Of a DNA stretch of 64,000 nt, positions 16,602-24,537 are shown in pieces. The notes beneath the pieces were generated by a model. The model ran no database searches. It was given only the letters and a program-made list of their open reading frames with translations, and was not told the origin of the DNA. Each line of letters opens with the position of its first letter. Position 1 is the stretch's first letter. This DNA comes from Microbacterium sp. A20 (GTDB lineage Bacteria > Actinomycetota > Actinomycetes > Actinomycetales > Microbacteriaceae), in the NCBI RefSeq assembly GCF_004794515.1, contig NZ_SSDF01000091.1:1-64000 (forward strand). The letters run 5' to 3'. The translations under genes and the position numbers were made by a program.

Positions 16602-17972
16602 GTGGAAACCGCAGCCCTCATCGTCGTGCTTGTCATCGCGCTGGCACTCTTCTTCGACTTCACCAACGGCTTTCACGACACGGCGAACGCCATGGCGACG
16701 CCGATCGCCACCGGTGCGCTCAAGCCCAAGACCGCCGTCCTCCTCGCCGCCGTCCTGAACCTCGTGGGTGCGTTCCTGTCCACGGAGGTGTCCAAGACGA
16801 TCTCCGGCGGCATCATCCGCGAGGACGCGATCATCTCTGCGGGAGCGGATCTGTTCCTCTCGCTGATCTTCGCGGGCCTCATCGGCGCCATCACGTGGAA
16901 CATGCTGACGTGGCTCCTCGGCCTCCCGTCGAGCTCCTCGCACGCACTTTTCGGCGGCCTCATCGGCGCCACCCTGGTGGGCGCAGGTCTCGGCGGCATC
17001 GACTTCGGCATGGTGCTCTCGAAGATCGTGCTGCCGGCGCTCATCGCCCCCGTCACCGCGGGTCTCATCGCCTTCGCGGCGACGAAGATCGCCTACTCGG
17101 TCACGCGACGCTACGACGGCAAGCCCGACGGTCGCGACGGTTTCCGGTGGGGGCAGATCTTCACGTCCTCCCTGGTCGCCCTCGCGCACGGAACCAACGA
17201 CGCGCAGAAAACGATGGGTGTGATCACCCTCGCCCTGATCACGATCGGTTGGCAGTCCGGAGTGCACCACGAACCGCAGCTCTGGGTGATCGTCGCGTGT
17301 GCCTTCACGATCGCGCTCGGCACGTACCTCGGCGGCTGGCGTATCATCCGCACCCTCGGCAAGGGGCTCACCGACGTCAAGCCCGCCCAGGGCTTCGCAG
17401 CGGAGAGCTCGACCGCCGCGACCATCCTGGCCTCCAGCGCGCTCGGCTTCGCCCTCTCGACCACGCAGGTGGCATCGGGATCCGTGATCGGCTCCGGCCT
17501 CGGTCGCAGAGGCTCCACGGTCCGCTGGCGGACGGCGGGTCGAATCGGCATCGGATGGCTCCTCACCCTCCCCGCAGCGGGAGCCGTTGGCGCTCTGGCC
17601 GCTCTTCTGGTCGTCTGGCTCGGCAACTGGGGTGTGGCGATCGATGCGGTCATCGCCCTCGCCATCATCCTCGGCCTCTTCATGCGCTCGCGCCGCAACG
17701 CGGTCACGTCGGCGAATGCCATGAGTGACGTGGCCGAATCGGGCATGGCCATCGAGCTGCCCGACACCCCGCCGCCGACGCGTCGCCAGCAGCGCATCCA
17801 GCAGGCCAAGGCGGAGGCGAAGGCCCGGGCCGAGGCCCGTGAGAAGGTCAAGGCTCAGGCGAAGAAGGACGCGCAGGCCAAGGCGAAGAAGAAGGCACAG
17901 GCCAAGGCGAGTGCCAAGGTCGACTCTTCCTCGAAGAACACGGACGCGATTCGGAACGGGGACTCGGAATGA
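16602..17972 (+). CDS. pit: Low-affinity inorganic phosphate transporter, Pit family
   Basis: Membrane symporter taking up inorganic phosphate or metal-phosphate (456 aa from GTG 16602). The first helix begins right after the start (ETAALIVVLVIALALFFDF) and contains the family motif FTNGFHDTANAMA. The second signature, LAHGTNDAQKTMGVI, lies in the middle. About ten helices are visible. The last 60 residues are an unusual hydrophilic Lys/Ala/Gln-rich, probably helical tail (KAEAKARAEAREKVKAQAKK). Weakly supported upstream starts exist, but the GTG puts the first helix at the N-terminus. The next small membrane gene overlaps its stop by ATGA. Confidence 0.92.
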   Translation: METAALIVVLVIALALFFDFTNGFHDTANAMATPIATGALKPKTAVLLAAVLNLVGAFLSTEVSKTISGGIIREDAIISAGADLFLSLIFAGLIGAITWNMLTWLLGLPSSSSHALFGGLIGATLVGAGLGGIDFGMVLSKIVLPALIAPVTAGLIAFAATKIAYSVTRRYDGKPDGRDGFRWGQIFTSSLVALAHGTNDAQKTMGVITLALITIGWQSGVHHEPQLWVIVACAFTIALGTYLGGWRIIRTLGKGLTDVKPAQGFAAESSTAATILASSALGFALSTTQVASGSVIGSGLGRRGSTVRWRTAGRIGIGWLLTLPAAGAVGALAALLVVWLGNWGVAIDAVIALAIILGLFMRSRRNAVTSANAMSDVAESGMAIELPDTPPPTRRQQRIQQAKAEAKARAEAREKVKAQAKKDAQAKAKKKAQAKASAKVDSSSKNTDAIRNGDSE

Positions 17973-18304
17973 ACGTCGTCATCGATTGGATCGCGTTCCT
18001 CCAGGTGTTCCTCGCGGCGCTCATCGGCGCCGCCGCGATCGTCACCTTCTACGCCCTCGGTCTTCGTCTGCTGGTGCGCAGCGGTCGCGCACCGGTGGTG
18101 AGCCCCGCGGAATTCACGGATGCCATCACCGTGATCACCGAGAAAGAACTGAAGCGCGCGGAGAAGCAGGCGGCGAAGGCCGCGCGGAAGAGTCCGCTCA
18201 CCGAGGGGCAGAAGCGGGTCGCACTCCTCGGCGCGTACGGCTGCTTCGCGCTGTGTGCCGCGGCCGTGGTCGCCGGCATCCTGCTCCTCGTCATCGGACA
18301 CTGA
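17969..18304 (+). CDS. Small membrane protein coupled to the phosphate transporter
   Basis: A 111-aa protein with two transmembrane helices (about 8-33 and 84-109). They flank a basic, Lys/Ala-rich cytoplasmic loop (ELKRAEKQAAKAARK) that resembles the tail of the Pit protein upstream. The ATGA overlap implies translational coupling and perhaps a joint complex. The function is unknown. Confidence 0.75.
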   Translation: MNVVIDWIAFLQVFLAALIGAAAIVTFYALGLRLLVRSGRAPVVSPAEFTDAITVITEKELKRAEKQAAKAARKSPLTEGQKRVALLGAYGCFALCAAAVVAGILLLVIGH

Positions 18305-18346
18305 TCCGAGCTCGGCGCCGGCACGTCGAGCGTCGGTGCGGAGGCC

Positions 18347-18358
18347 TAGGCTGTTGGT
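18347..18358 (+). promoter_or_regulatory. Leaderless promoter of the cpdA-like gene
   Basis: TAGGCT (18347-18352), six bases, then ATG 18359. Confidence 0.6.
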
Positions 18359-19279
18359 ATGTCCGCAGGAACGGGGAGAACGTACGCCTTCGGCCGCCAT
18401 GAGCCCGCAAGCCATGTGCTGATCCACGTCAGTGATCCGCACTTCCTCGCGGAGGGGGCCCGGCTCAGCGGCCGCTACGACGTCGAAGCGAACTTCGCCC
18501 GAACGCTGGACGCCATCAGATCCGTGCATCCGCATCCGTTGGCGATCGTCGTCACCGGCGACCTCGCTGATCTGGGCGAGCCCGACGCATACCGCCGGCT
18601 GAGAGCCGCGGTCGAGCCGGTGGCGGATGAGCTGGACGCTCCGCTCATCTGGGTCGCGGGCAACCACGACGAACGCCCGGCACTGCGGGCAGGACTGCTC
18701 GATGCGGAGGCGACCGAAGACCCGGTGACGGGCGTCTGGGACCTCGACGGTCTTCGTCTCATCGCCCTCGACACGAGCGTCCCCGGCTGGCATCACGGCG
18801 ACATCGATCAGGACCAGCTGTCCTGGCTCGCCGATGTGCTCTCGGACCCCGCTCCGTACGGCACCCTGCTCGCGATGCACCATCCACCGCTCCCGAGCCA
18901 TCTGCCGCTCTTCGACATCCTGGAGCTGCGGCATCAGGACGAGCTCGCCGAGGTCATCCGGGGAACAGATGTCCGCGGCATCCTCGCCGGGCATCTGCAC
19001 TATTCGTCCCAGGGCACGTTCGCCGGAGTCCCGGTGAGCGTCGCATCGGCCACCTGCTACACGATGAACGTGGCGCGCCCGTCGGCCGACGTGAACGGTA
19101 TGGACGCGGCGCAGGCGTTCCAGCTCGTGCATGTGTATCCGGAGACGATCACGCACACGGTGGTGCCGGTGACCGAGGCTCCGACGGGAGACTACTTCTC
19201 CGAGGCCTGGCTGGAGCGGATGGCCGCCCTCACGCCGGAGGAGCGACTCGAGGCGTTCTCCCGCAAGCCCGGTCGGTGA
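18359..19279 (+). CDS. Calcineurin-like phosphodiesterase, CpdA type
   Basis: A 306-aa metallophosphoesterase close to 3',5'-cAMP phosphodiesterases. The five metal-binding blocks are all visible: VSDPHF (D-x-H), GDLAD, AGNHDER, the isolated His in AMHHPPLP, and GILAGHLHY (GHxH). No signal peptide is present, so it should be cytoplasmic. The ATG is the first codon after a TAGGCT-N6 element. Substrate choice (cAMP versus other cyclic or phospho-esters) cannot be read from the sequence. Confidence 0.88.
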   Translation: MSAGTGRTYAFGRHEPASHVLIHVSDPHFLAEGARLSGRYDVEANFARTLDAIRSVHPHPLAIVVTGDLADLGEPDAYRRLRAAVEPVADELDAPLIWVAGNHDERPALRAGLLDAEATEDPVTGVWDLDGLRLIALDTSVPGWHHGDIDQDQLSWLADVLSDPAPYGTLLAMHHPPLPSHLPLFDILELRHQDELAEVIRGTDVRGILAGHLHYSSQGTFAGVPVSVASATCYTMNVARPSADVNGMDAAQAFQLVHVYPETITHTVVPVTEAPTGDYFSEAWLERMAALTPEERLEAFSRKPGR

Positions 19280-19285
19280 GCGGCG

Positions 19286-19291
19286 TAGACT
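19286..19291 (+). promoter_or_regulatory. Putative -10 for aspA
   Basis: TAGACT just after the preceding stop gives a leader of about 40 bases. A GAGGATG ribosome-binding site lies before ATG 19341. Confidence 0.5.
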
Positions 19292-19340
19292 GGCAGCATC
19301 CCCCACCCTTCTCACCCGCCACGACCCACGAGGATGTGAC

Positions 19341-20801
19341 ATGGCTTCTGCCGCGCCTACCCCGACCCGCACCGAGACCGATTCGCTCGGGAGCATGGAG
19401 ATTCCCGTCGACGCGTACTGGGGGATCCACACTGCCCGCGCCGACGCGAACTTCCCGATCACGAAACGGCCCATCTCGGTCTACCCCGACCTCGTGGTCG
19501 GCCTGGCGATGGTGAAGCAGGCGAGCGCGCGGGCGAACCGCGAGATCGGCGTGTTGGATCACGAGCGTGCCGACCTGATCGACCGTGCGGCGCAGCGCGT
19601 GATCGACGGCGAGTTCCACGAGCAGTTCACGGTGGGCGTCATCCAGGGCGGTGCCGGAACCTCGACCAACATGAACGCGAACGAGGTCATCACCAACATC
19701 GCGCTCGAGCTGGCCGGCCGCGGGAAGGGCGACTACGCGTTCCTCTCGCCGATCGACCACACCAACCGCAGCCAGTCCACCAACGACGTCTACCCGACCG
19801 CCGTGAAGATCGGCCTGTCGCTGACGCTGCGCTCGCTGCTTGAGGAACTGGACCTGCTGCGCCTGTCGTTCCTCGGCAAGTCCCGCGAGTTCCACGATGT
19901 GCTGAAGGTCGGACGCACTCAGCTGCAGGACGCCGTGCCGATGACGCTCGGCCAGGAGTTCAACGGCTTCGCCACGACCCTCGGCTACGACCACACGCGG
20001 CTGACCGAGAACGCCTCGCTCATGTTCGAGATCAACATGGGCGCCACGGCGATCGGAACTGGCATCACCACGCACCCCGGCTACGCGCCCGCCGTGCTCA
20101 AGCACCTGCGGGAGATCACCTCGCTCGACCTCCGCACGGCCGGCGACCTGGTGGAGGCCACCAGCGACACCGGCTCGTTCATGTCGTTCTCCTCGACCCT
20201 CAAGCGCAACGCGATGAAGTTGTCGAAGATCTGCAACGACCTCCGTCTGCTCTCTTCCGGCCCGCAGGCGGGCTTCGGCGAGATCAACCTGCCGGCGATG
20301 CAGGCGGGCTCCAGCATCATGCCAGGCAAGGTGAACCCGGTCATCCCCGAGGTCGTGAATCAGGTGGCCTTCGCGGTCGCGGGCGCCGACATGACGGTGA
20401 CGATGGCCGCCGAGGCGGGTCAGCTGCAGCTGAACGCGTTCGAGCCGGTCATCGCACACTCGATCTTCCAGTCGATCACGTGGATGCGCCAGGCGATGTG
20501 GACCCTGCGCGTGAACTGCGTCGACGGCATCACCGCCAACCGCGACCGTCTCGGCGCGATGGTCGGAGCATCGGTCGGCGTCATCACCGCCCTGACGCCC
20601 TTCATCGGATACGCGGCAGCCGCGGCGCTCGCGAAGACCGCGCTGCTGACGAACCGGAGTGTCGCGGACCTGGTCGTCGAGGCCGGTCTGATGTCGCGCG
20701 ACGAGGTCGTCAAGCAGCTCTCGCCCGCGCGTCTGTCCGGACTCGAGACGATCACCGCGGCGATCCCGGTGATCTCGCCGGAGGACCGCATCGAGGTCTG
20801 A
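19341..20801 (+). CDS. aspA: Aspartate ammonia-lyase
   Basis: Reversibly converts L-aspartate to fumarate and ammonia. The 486-aa protein has the aspartase/fumarase signature GSSIMPGKVNP and the GGAGTSTNMNANEV and HTNRSQSTNDVYPTA regions. The N-terminal DSLGSMEIPVDAYWGIHTARA and the GYDHTRL segment favour aspartase over class II fumarase. It is a single-gene unit ended by a strong hairpin. Elsewhere in the window dctA and a DcuRS-like system could supply or sense its C4-dicarboxylate product. Confidence 0.9.
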   Translation: MASAAPTPTRTETDSLGSMEIPVDAYWGIHTARADANFPITKRPISVYPDLVVGLAMVKQASARANREIGVLDHERADLIDRAAQRVIDGEFHEQFTVGVIQGGAGTSTNMNANEVITNIALELAGRGKGDYAFLSPIDHTNRSQSTNDVYPTAVKIGLSLTLRSLLEELDLLRLSFLGKSREFHDVLKVGRTQLQDAVPMTLGQEFNGFATTLGYDHTRLTENASLMFEINMGATAIGTGITTHPGYAPAVLKHLREITSLDLRTAGDLVEATSDTGSFMSFSSTLKRNAMKLSKICNDLRLLSSGPQAGFGEINLPAMQAGSSIMPGKVNPVIPEVVNQVAFAVAGADMTVTMAAEAGQLQLNAFEPVIAHSIFQSITWMRQAMWTLRVNCVDGITANRDRLGAMVGASVGVITALTPFIGYAAAAALAKTALLTNRSVADLVVEAGLMSRDEVVKQLSPARLSGLETITAAIPVISPEDRIEV

Positions 20802-20816
20802 CCTGCTGCGAACGCG

Positions 20817-20854
20817 AGAAGGGGGATGGATGCCGCGGCATCCATCCCCCTTCT
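20817..20854. terminator. Strong bidirectional terminator between aspA and the FAH gene
   Basis: A perfect 17-bp stem (AGAAGGGGGATGGATGC at 20817-20833 with its complement at 20838-20854) closes a CGCG loop. TTCTTCG follows on the plus strand and pyrimidine-rich bases on the other side, so it can serve both convergent genes. Confidence 0.9.
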
Positions 20855-20870
20855 TCGTGCGTCGAACTTT

Positions 20871-21740
20871 TCAGTCGATGATGCGGCAGTGCGTCGTGAG
20901 CTCGCCGATGCCGTCGATGCCGACGGTCACGGTGGAGTGATCGCGCAGGAAGATCTGCGGATCCCGCGAATAGCCGGCGCCGCCGGGGCTTCCGGTCGAG
21001 ATGAGGGTTCCGGGCAGCAGCGTGAGGGACTGCGAGAGGTGCGCGATCAGTTTCGCGACGGAGCGCACCATCTGGTCCGTGCTGGCGTCCTGAACGGTGT
21101 GGCCGTCCACGACAGCCCAGATGTGCAGATCCTGCGGGTCGGCGACCTCATCGGCGGTCACGGCGAACGGTCCGGTCGGAGTGAAGCCGTCGAACGACTT
21201 GCAGCGCGACCACTGAGCCTCGGAGAACTGGATGTTCCTGGCGGTGATGTCGTTGACCACGGTGTAGCCCCAGACGTACGAGAGCGCATCCGCTTCGCTG
21301 ACGTCTTTGGCGGGGGTGCCGATGAGCACACCGAGCTCGGCCTCGTAGTCGACCGCCTCGCTGAGGGACCGTGGCCACGACGTGATCTGCTCGTGCCCCG
21401 TGAGCGAGTTCGGCCACAGCGTGAACACGGTCGGCGCGGCATCGGTCTTCAGGCCCAGCTCGCTGGAGTGCGCTGCATAGTTGAGCCCGACGGCGAGCAC
21501 GGCCGGGGGAGCGATCACGGCGGAGGAGAACGTCCAGTCGCCCAGGGGATGGCGCACCACGTCTCCCGCGGCCAGCGCAGCGCGCAGTCGCTCGAGCAGG
21601 GCGTCTCCTCCCTCGATCAGCTGCTGCAGCGTGGCAGGGGGGTCGTTCAGGAGATCAGAGACGAGGATGGCGTCCGAGTCCTGCACCACCGCGAGAACGG
21701 CGCGGGGGGAGTCAGGACGGCGCAGGTGAGCGAACCGCAT
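20871..21740 (-). CDS. Fumarylacetoacetate hydrolase family protein
   Basis: A 289-aa FAH-fold enzyme, a family that includes acylpyruvate hydrolases, fumarylpyruvate hydrolases and oxaloacetate tautomerases. The metal site is intact: DYEAELGVLIG provides the acidic ligands, followed by GYTVVNDITARNIQ and KSFDGFTPTGP. The N-terminal domain (about 1-75) is the family's variable region. The ATG follows a TAGCGT-N6 element. No aromatic-degradation genes are nearby, so the substrate is unknown. Confidence 0.9.
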   Translation of the reverse strand: MRFAHLRRPDSPRAVLAVVQDSDAILVSDLLNDPPATLQQLIEGGDALLERLRAALAAGDVVRHPLGDWTFSSAVIAPPAVLAVGLNYAAHSSELGLKTDAAPTVFTLWPNSLTGHEQITSWPRSLSEAVDYEAELGVLIGTPAKDVSEADALSYVWGYTVVNDITARNIQFSEAQWSRCKSFDGFTPTGPFAVTADEVADPQDLHIWAVVDGHTVQDASTDQMVRSVAKLIAHLSQSLTLLPGTLISTGSPGGAGYSRDPQIFLRDHSTVTVGIDGIGELTTHCRIID

Positions 21741-21752
21741 GGTTCTACGCTA
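21741..21752 (-). promoter_or_regulatory. Leaderless promoter of the FAH gene
   Basis: On the minus strand, TAGCGT (21747-21752), six bases, then ATG 21740. Confidence 0.6.
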
Positions 21753-21817
21753 CCGGCTGGCGCACGGCGAGCGGGTGGAGGACTCAGCCATACCCGGGCC
21801 GCCTGGTTTGTTCCCCA

Positions 21818-21829
21818 TAAGCTTTGGCT
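21818..21829 (+). promoter_or_regulatory. Leaderless promoter of the PrsW-like gene
   Basis: TAAGCT (21818-21823), six bases, then ATG 21830. Confidence 0.55.
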
Positions 21830-23059
21830 ATGAGTTTCGGAGGACCCCCGCCGCCGCAGCAGCCCTCGCCGTACATGCCGCCGCCCGCGCGGCAGCCGTC
21901 GTATGCCTCACCTTTGGCGCAGCCGACGCCGTACACGCCTCCCGCGCCGGTCGCGCCGTCGCCGGCCGAGTCGCTGCCCGCGCTGCCCGTGCCGACACGC
22001 AAGGGACGCACGATCTCCCTCTGGCTCTTCGGTTTCCTCGGCTTCCTGCTGCTCGCTCTGGTGGGCTACTTCGGGTGGGCGCTCGGAGTGTTCGCCTCGG
22101 TCGTCGGCCTGGTGCTCGCCCTCATCCCGCTCACGGTCGTGTTCCTCGGAGTCCGGATGATCGACCGTTGGGAGCCCGAACCGAAGCGCCTGGTCTTCTT
22201 CGCGATCGCCTGGGGTGCCGTGGCGGCTGCGGGACTGACGCTTCTCGTCGACGTGGGGCTGACGATCCTCCTCGGCGTCACGTCCGATGCCTTCACGGCG
22301 GTCGTGCAGGCGCCGATCGTCGAGGAGTTCTGGAAGGGGCTCGGGATCTTCCTGATCTTCCTGCTCGCCCGGCGCGCGTTCGACGGCCCGGTGGATGGCG
22401 TCGTGTACGGAGCGCTCGTGGGGGCGGGGTTCGCTTTCACCGAGAACATCCAGTACTTCGCGCTCAGTCTGATCGAGGGAGGCGGCGAGCAGCTCACCGT
22501 CACCTTCGCCGTGCGCGCGATCCTGTCCCCGTTCGCACACGCCATGTTCACCGCGGTGACCGGTTTCGCCATCGGACTGGTCGCGCGTCGCCACGGGTCC
22601 GCGAGTTCCGCGATCGGCGCCGGCCTGCTCGGAATGCTCGGAGCCGTTCTCCTGCACGCACTCTGGAACGGCTCCGCGACCTTCGCGGACTTCTTCGGGC
22701 TGTACTTCACCCTGCAGGTGCCGCTCTTCATCGGCTTCATCCTCGGGATCGTCGCCCTCCGCCGCGAGGAAGCGCGCCTCACTCGTGCGCGGCTCGCCGA
22801 GTATGCGAATGCCGGTTGGTTCACGCCCGAAGAGGTCACGATGCTTGCCACACCAAGCGGGCGCAAGGCCGGTCTCAACTGGGCACGAGGTCTTCGCGGC
22901 GACCGGCGACCGATCATGCAGGAGTTCATCAGGGACGCGACCGCGCTGGCCGCGGTCCGTCAGCGGGCGATCACGGGTCGCGACCCGCTCGCCGTCGAGG
23001 ACGAGCGCGCGCTGCTGATCCGCACCCGCGCCGCCAGGGCGGCCCTGCTGGCCTACTGA
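21830..23059 (+). CDS. PrsW-family intramembrane metalloprotease
   Basis: A 409-aa membrane protein. ATG 21830 is preferred to TTG 21824 because of the TAAGCT-N6 element. A Pro/Gln-rich cytoplasmic head (about 1-65) precedes eight or nine helices. The PrsW hallmarks are visible: the paired glutamates in APIVEEFWKGLG, a second conserved region GALVGAGFAFTENIQYF, and histidines in AHAMFTAVTGF and LLHALWNGSA. PrsW in Bacillus cleaves an anti-sigma factor; no anti-sigma gene is adjacent here, so the substrate is unknown. The C-terminal 90 residues are soluble. Confidence 0.85.
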   Translation: MSFGGPPPPQQPSPYMPPPARQPSYASPLAQPTPYTPPAPVAPSPAESLPALPVPTRKGRTISLWLFGFLGFLLLALVGYFGWALGVFASVVGLVLALIPLTVVFLGVRMIDRWEPEPKRLVFFAIAWGAVAAAGLTLLVDVGLTILLGVTSDAFTAVVQAPIVEEFWKGLGIFLIFLLARRAFDGPVDGVVYGALVGAGFAFTENIQYFALSLIEGGGEQLTVTFAVRAILSPFAHAMFTAVTGFAIGLVARRHGSASSAIGAGLLGMLGAVLLHALWNGSATFADFFGLYFTLQVPLFIGFILGIVALRREEARLTRARLAEYANAGWFTPEEVTMLATPSGRKAGLNWARGLRGDRRPIMQEFIRDATALAAVRQRAITGRDPLAVEDERALLIRTRAARAALLAY

Positions 23060-23098
23060 CCTCCGCTCCGCGATACTCGTCGTGAGGAGGCGGTCGCG

Positions 23099-23779
23099 AT
23101 GAGCACATTCGTCCTGATCCACGGTGGGGGAGACGTCGGGTGGTCCTGGCATCTCGTCGCCGCAGACCTCGTGGCGCGCGGACACGAGGTCGTCGCGCCC
23201 GATCTCCCCGCCGATGACGAGTCCCTCACTCTCGAGGACTACGCGGACTCCGTGGTGGCGGCCGTGGGGCAACGCGTCGATGTCGTCGTGGTCGGTCACT
23301 CGTTCGGGGCGTTCACGGCGCCCTTGGTCGCCGAGCGGCTGTCCGCCGACCTGCTCGTGCTTGCCGCGGGGATGATCCCTGCTCCGGGTGAACCCCCGGA
23401 GCGGTGGTGGTCCGAGTCCGGCTACCTCGCCGCCGCCGAGGCGCAGGCGGCGATCGACGGCGGGCTGACCGGTAACGACGACCCGTACGTGAGCTTCTAC
23501 GACGACGTGCCGCGGGAGTTGGCGGACGAAGCCCTGCGGCGGGAGCGCGCCCATCCGTCCGCAGCGGCCATGGAAGAGCCGTGGCCGAGGGAGAGATGGC
23601 CGGAGGTGCCGACGCGTTTCATCGTGTTCGCGGACGACCGCTTCTTCCCGCCGAGCTTTCTCCGCGACCTCGCCCGCGAGCGTCTCGGGGTCGTCGCCGA
23701 TGAGGTCCCGGGCGGACACTGCGCGATGCTGAGCAGGCCGATGGAGCTCGCGGAACTGCTCGCCGGCTACGTCGACTGA
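23099..23779 (+). CDS. Alpha/beta hydrolase
   Basis: A compact 226-aa esterase-like protein. The oxyanion region LIHGGGDVGWSW, the nucleophile elbow GHSFGA (Ser about 69), an acid in FADDRFF and the histidine in VPGGHCAML complete a catalytic triad. A GAGGAGGCGG ribosome-binding site precedes the ATG. The substrate is unknown; it resembles plant-type methyl-esterase-like hydrolases in general layout only. Confidence 0.88.
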   Translation: MSTFVLIHGGGDVGWSWHLVAADLVARGHEVVAPDLPADDESLTLEDYADSVVAAVGQRVDVVVVGHSFGAFTAPLVAERLSADLLVLAAGMIPAPGEPPERWWSESGYLAAAEAQAAIDGGLTGNDDPYVSFYDDVPRELADEALRRERAHPSAAAMEEPWPRERWPEVPTRFIVFADDRFFPPSFLRDLARERLGVVADEVPGGHCAMLSRPMELAELLAGYVD

Positions 23780-23804
23780 CGCGGAGGAACCCTGTCGTGG
23801 CAAG

Positions 23805-23855
23805 ACTCAGCGCCCGGTGCTGCGGCGATGCCTGCGAGTCTCCCGGGCGCTGAGT
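23805..23855. other. 13-bp inverted repeat after the alpha/beta hydrolase gene
   Basis: ACTCAGCGCCCGG (23805-23817) and its exact complement (23843-23855) enclose a 25-base loop. It could act as a terminator for the hydrolase gene, although only TTGATCTG follows and there is no U-tract. Confidence 0.5.
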
Positions 23856-23868
23856 TGATCTGTAATCA

Positions 23869-23917
23869 GGGTGCACCCGACCACGGAGGGTGTCAAGAGG
23901 CTGTTGTCGGTGCACCC
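23869..23917. promoter_or_regulatory. Pair of GGTGCACC palindromes upstream of the FKBP gene
   Basis: GGGTGCACCC (23869-23878, a perfect palindrome) and GGTGCACCC (23909-23917) lie about 39 bp apart, centre to centre. They sit 110 to 70 bases before the FKBP start and look like two operator sites for a dimeric regulator. I do not know the protein. Confidence 0.4.
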
Positions 23918-23952
23918 TTTCGAAGTGTTCGCTGTGAGCAGGTGCAATCGCG

Positions 23953-23987
23953 TTGACCCCTCCCGCGGGCTCGGGTTTGATGGAGGC
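23953..23987 (+). promoter_or_regulatory. Promoter of the FKBP gene
   Basis: TTGACC (23953-23958), a 17-base spacer, TTTGAT (23976-23981), then six bases (GGAGGC) and ATG 23988. The spacing fits a leaderless start, although the GGAGG could also serve as a ribosome-binding site on a longer mRNA. Confidence 0.6.
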
Positions 23988-24356
23988 ATGACTGATCGCA
24001 CAAAGCCTGAGTTCGATGCCCCCAGCGCCCCCGCTCCCGCGGAGCTCGTCATCCGCGACATCATCGAGGGTGACGGAGCCGAGGCGAAGCCCGGTGACAC
24101 CGTGACCGTCCACTACGCCGGTGTCGAGTTCGAATCCGGCGAGGAGTTCGACTCGTCCTGGGGCCGTGGTGAGACGATCCAGTTCCCGCTGCGCGGACTG
24201 ATCCAGGGCTGGCAGGACGGCATCCCCGGGATGAAGGTCGGCGGACGCCGTGAGCTGATCATCCCGCCGCACCTGGCCTACGGCCCGGTCGGCGGCGGCC
24301 ATTTCCTCTCCGGCAAGACGCTGATCTTCATCATCGATCTCGTCGCCGTCGGCTGA
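23988..24356 (+). CDS. FKBP-type peptidyl-prolyl cis-trans isomerase
   Basis: A single-domain 122-aa cytoplasmic prolyl isomerase and folding helper. The FK506-binding-protein core is complete: GDTVTVHYAGVEFESGEEFDSSW, FPLRGLIQGWQDGIPGMKVGGRRELIIPPHLAYG and LIFIIDLVAVG. ATG 23988 is chosen because it follows the promoter at the right distance and the upstream extension has no family character. A UUCG-capped terminator follows. Confidence 0.93.
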   Translation: MTDRTKPEFDAPSAPAPAELVIRDIIEGDGAEAKPGDTVTVHYAGVEFESGEEFDSSWGRGETIQFPLRGLIQGWQDGIPGMKVGGRRELIIPPHLAYGPVGGGHFLSGKTLIFIIDLVAVG

Positions 24357-24373
24357 GTCCGGCCCGCACGCAC

Positions 24374-24405
24374 AGACGCCCTTCCTCTTCGGAGGAGGGG
24401 CGTCT
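24374..24405 (+). terminator. Terminator after the FKBP gene
   Basis: AGACGCCC (24374-24381) pairs with GGGCGTCT (24398-24405), and the inner CCTC/GAGG stem is closed by a UUCG tetraloop. About 14 bp in all; the tail is CTGCTGTATAT. Confidence 0.8.
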
Positions 24406-24430
24406 CTGCTGTATATCGGAAGAACATCCG

Positions 24431-24458
24431 CATTCAGGGGAATATATGCGAATGAATG
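24431..24458. promoter_or_regulatory. Inverted repeat in the AT-rich region upstream of the YceI gene
   Basis: CATTCA (24431-24436) and TGAATG (24453-24458) are inverted across 16 bases in an unusually AT-rich stretch (AATATATGCGAATGAATG) about 80-107 bases before the YceI start. The same ATTCA/TGAAT arms occur, closer together, in the promoter of the LLM monooxygenase gene at 44374. Confidence 0.45.
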
Positions 24459-24537
24459 TAAGTTGTCACAGAGGTCGCGGCGAACGCGGCCCCTGTCCGA
24501 AGCCGCATCAGCGGCAGATGTCTCCGGAGGAGAAACC

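Noticed and set aside
21908-23803. 631-codon open frame on the minus strand
   Set aside because: Antisense to both the PrsW-like and alpha/beta hydrolase genes; charged shadow composition.
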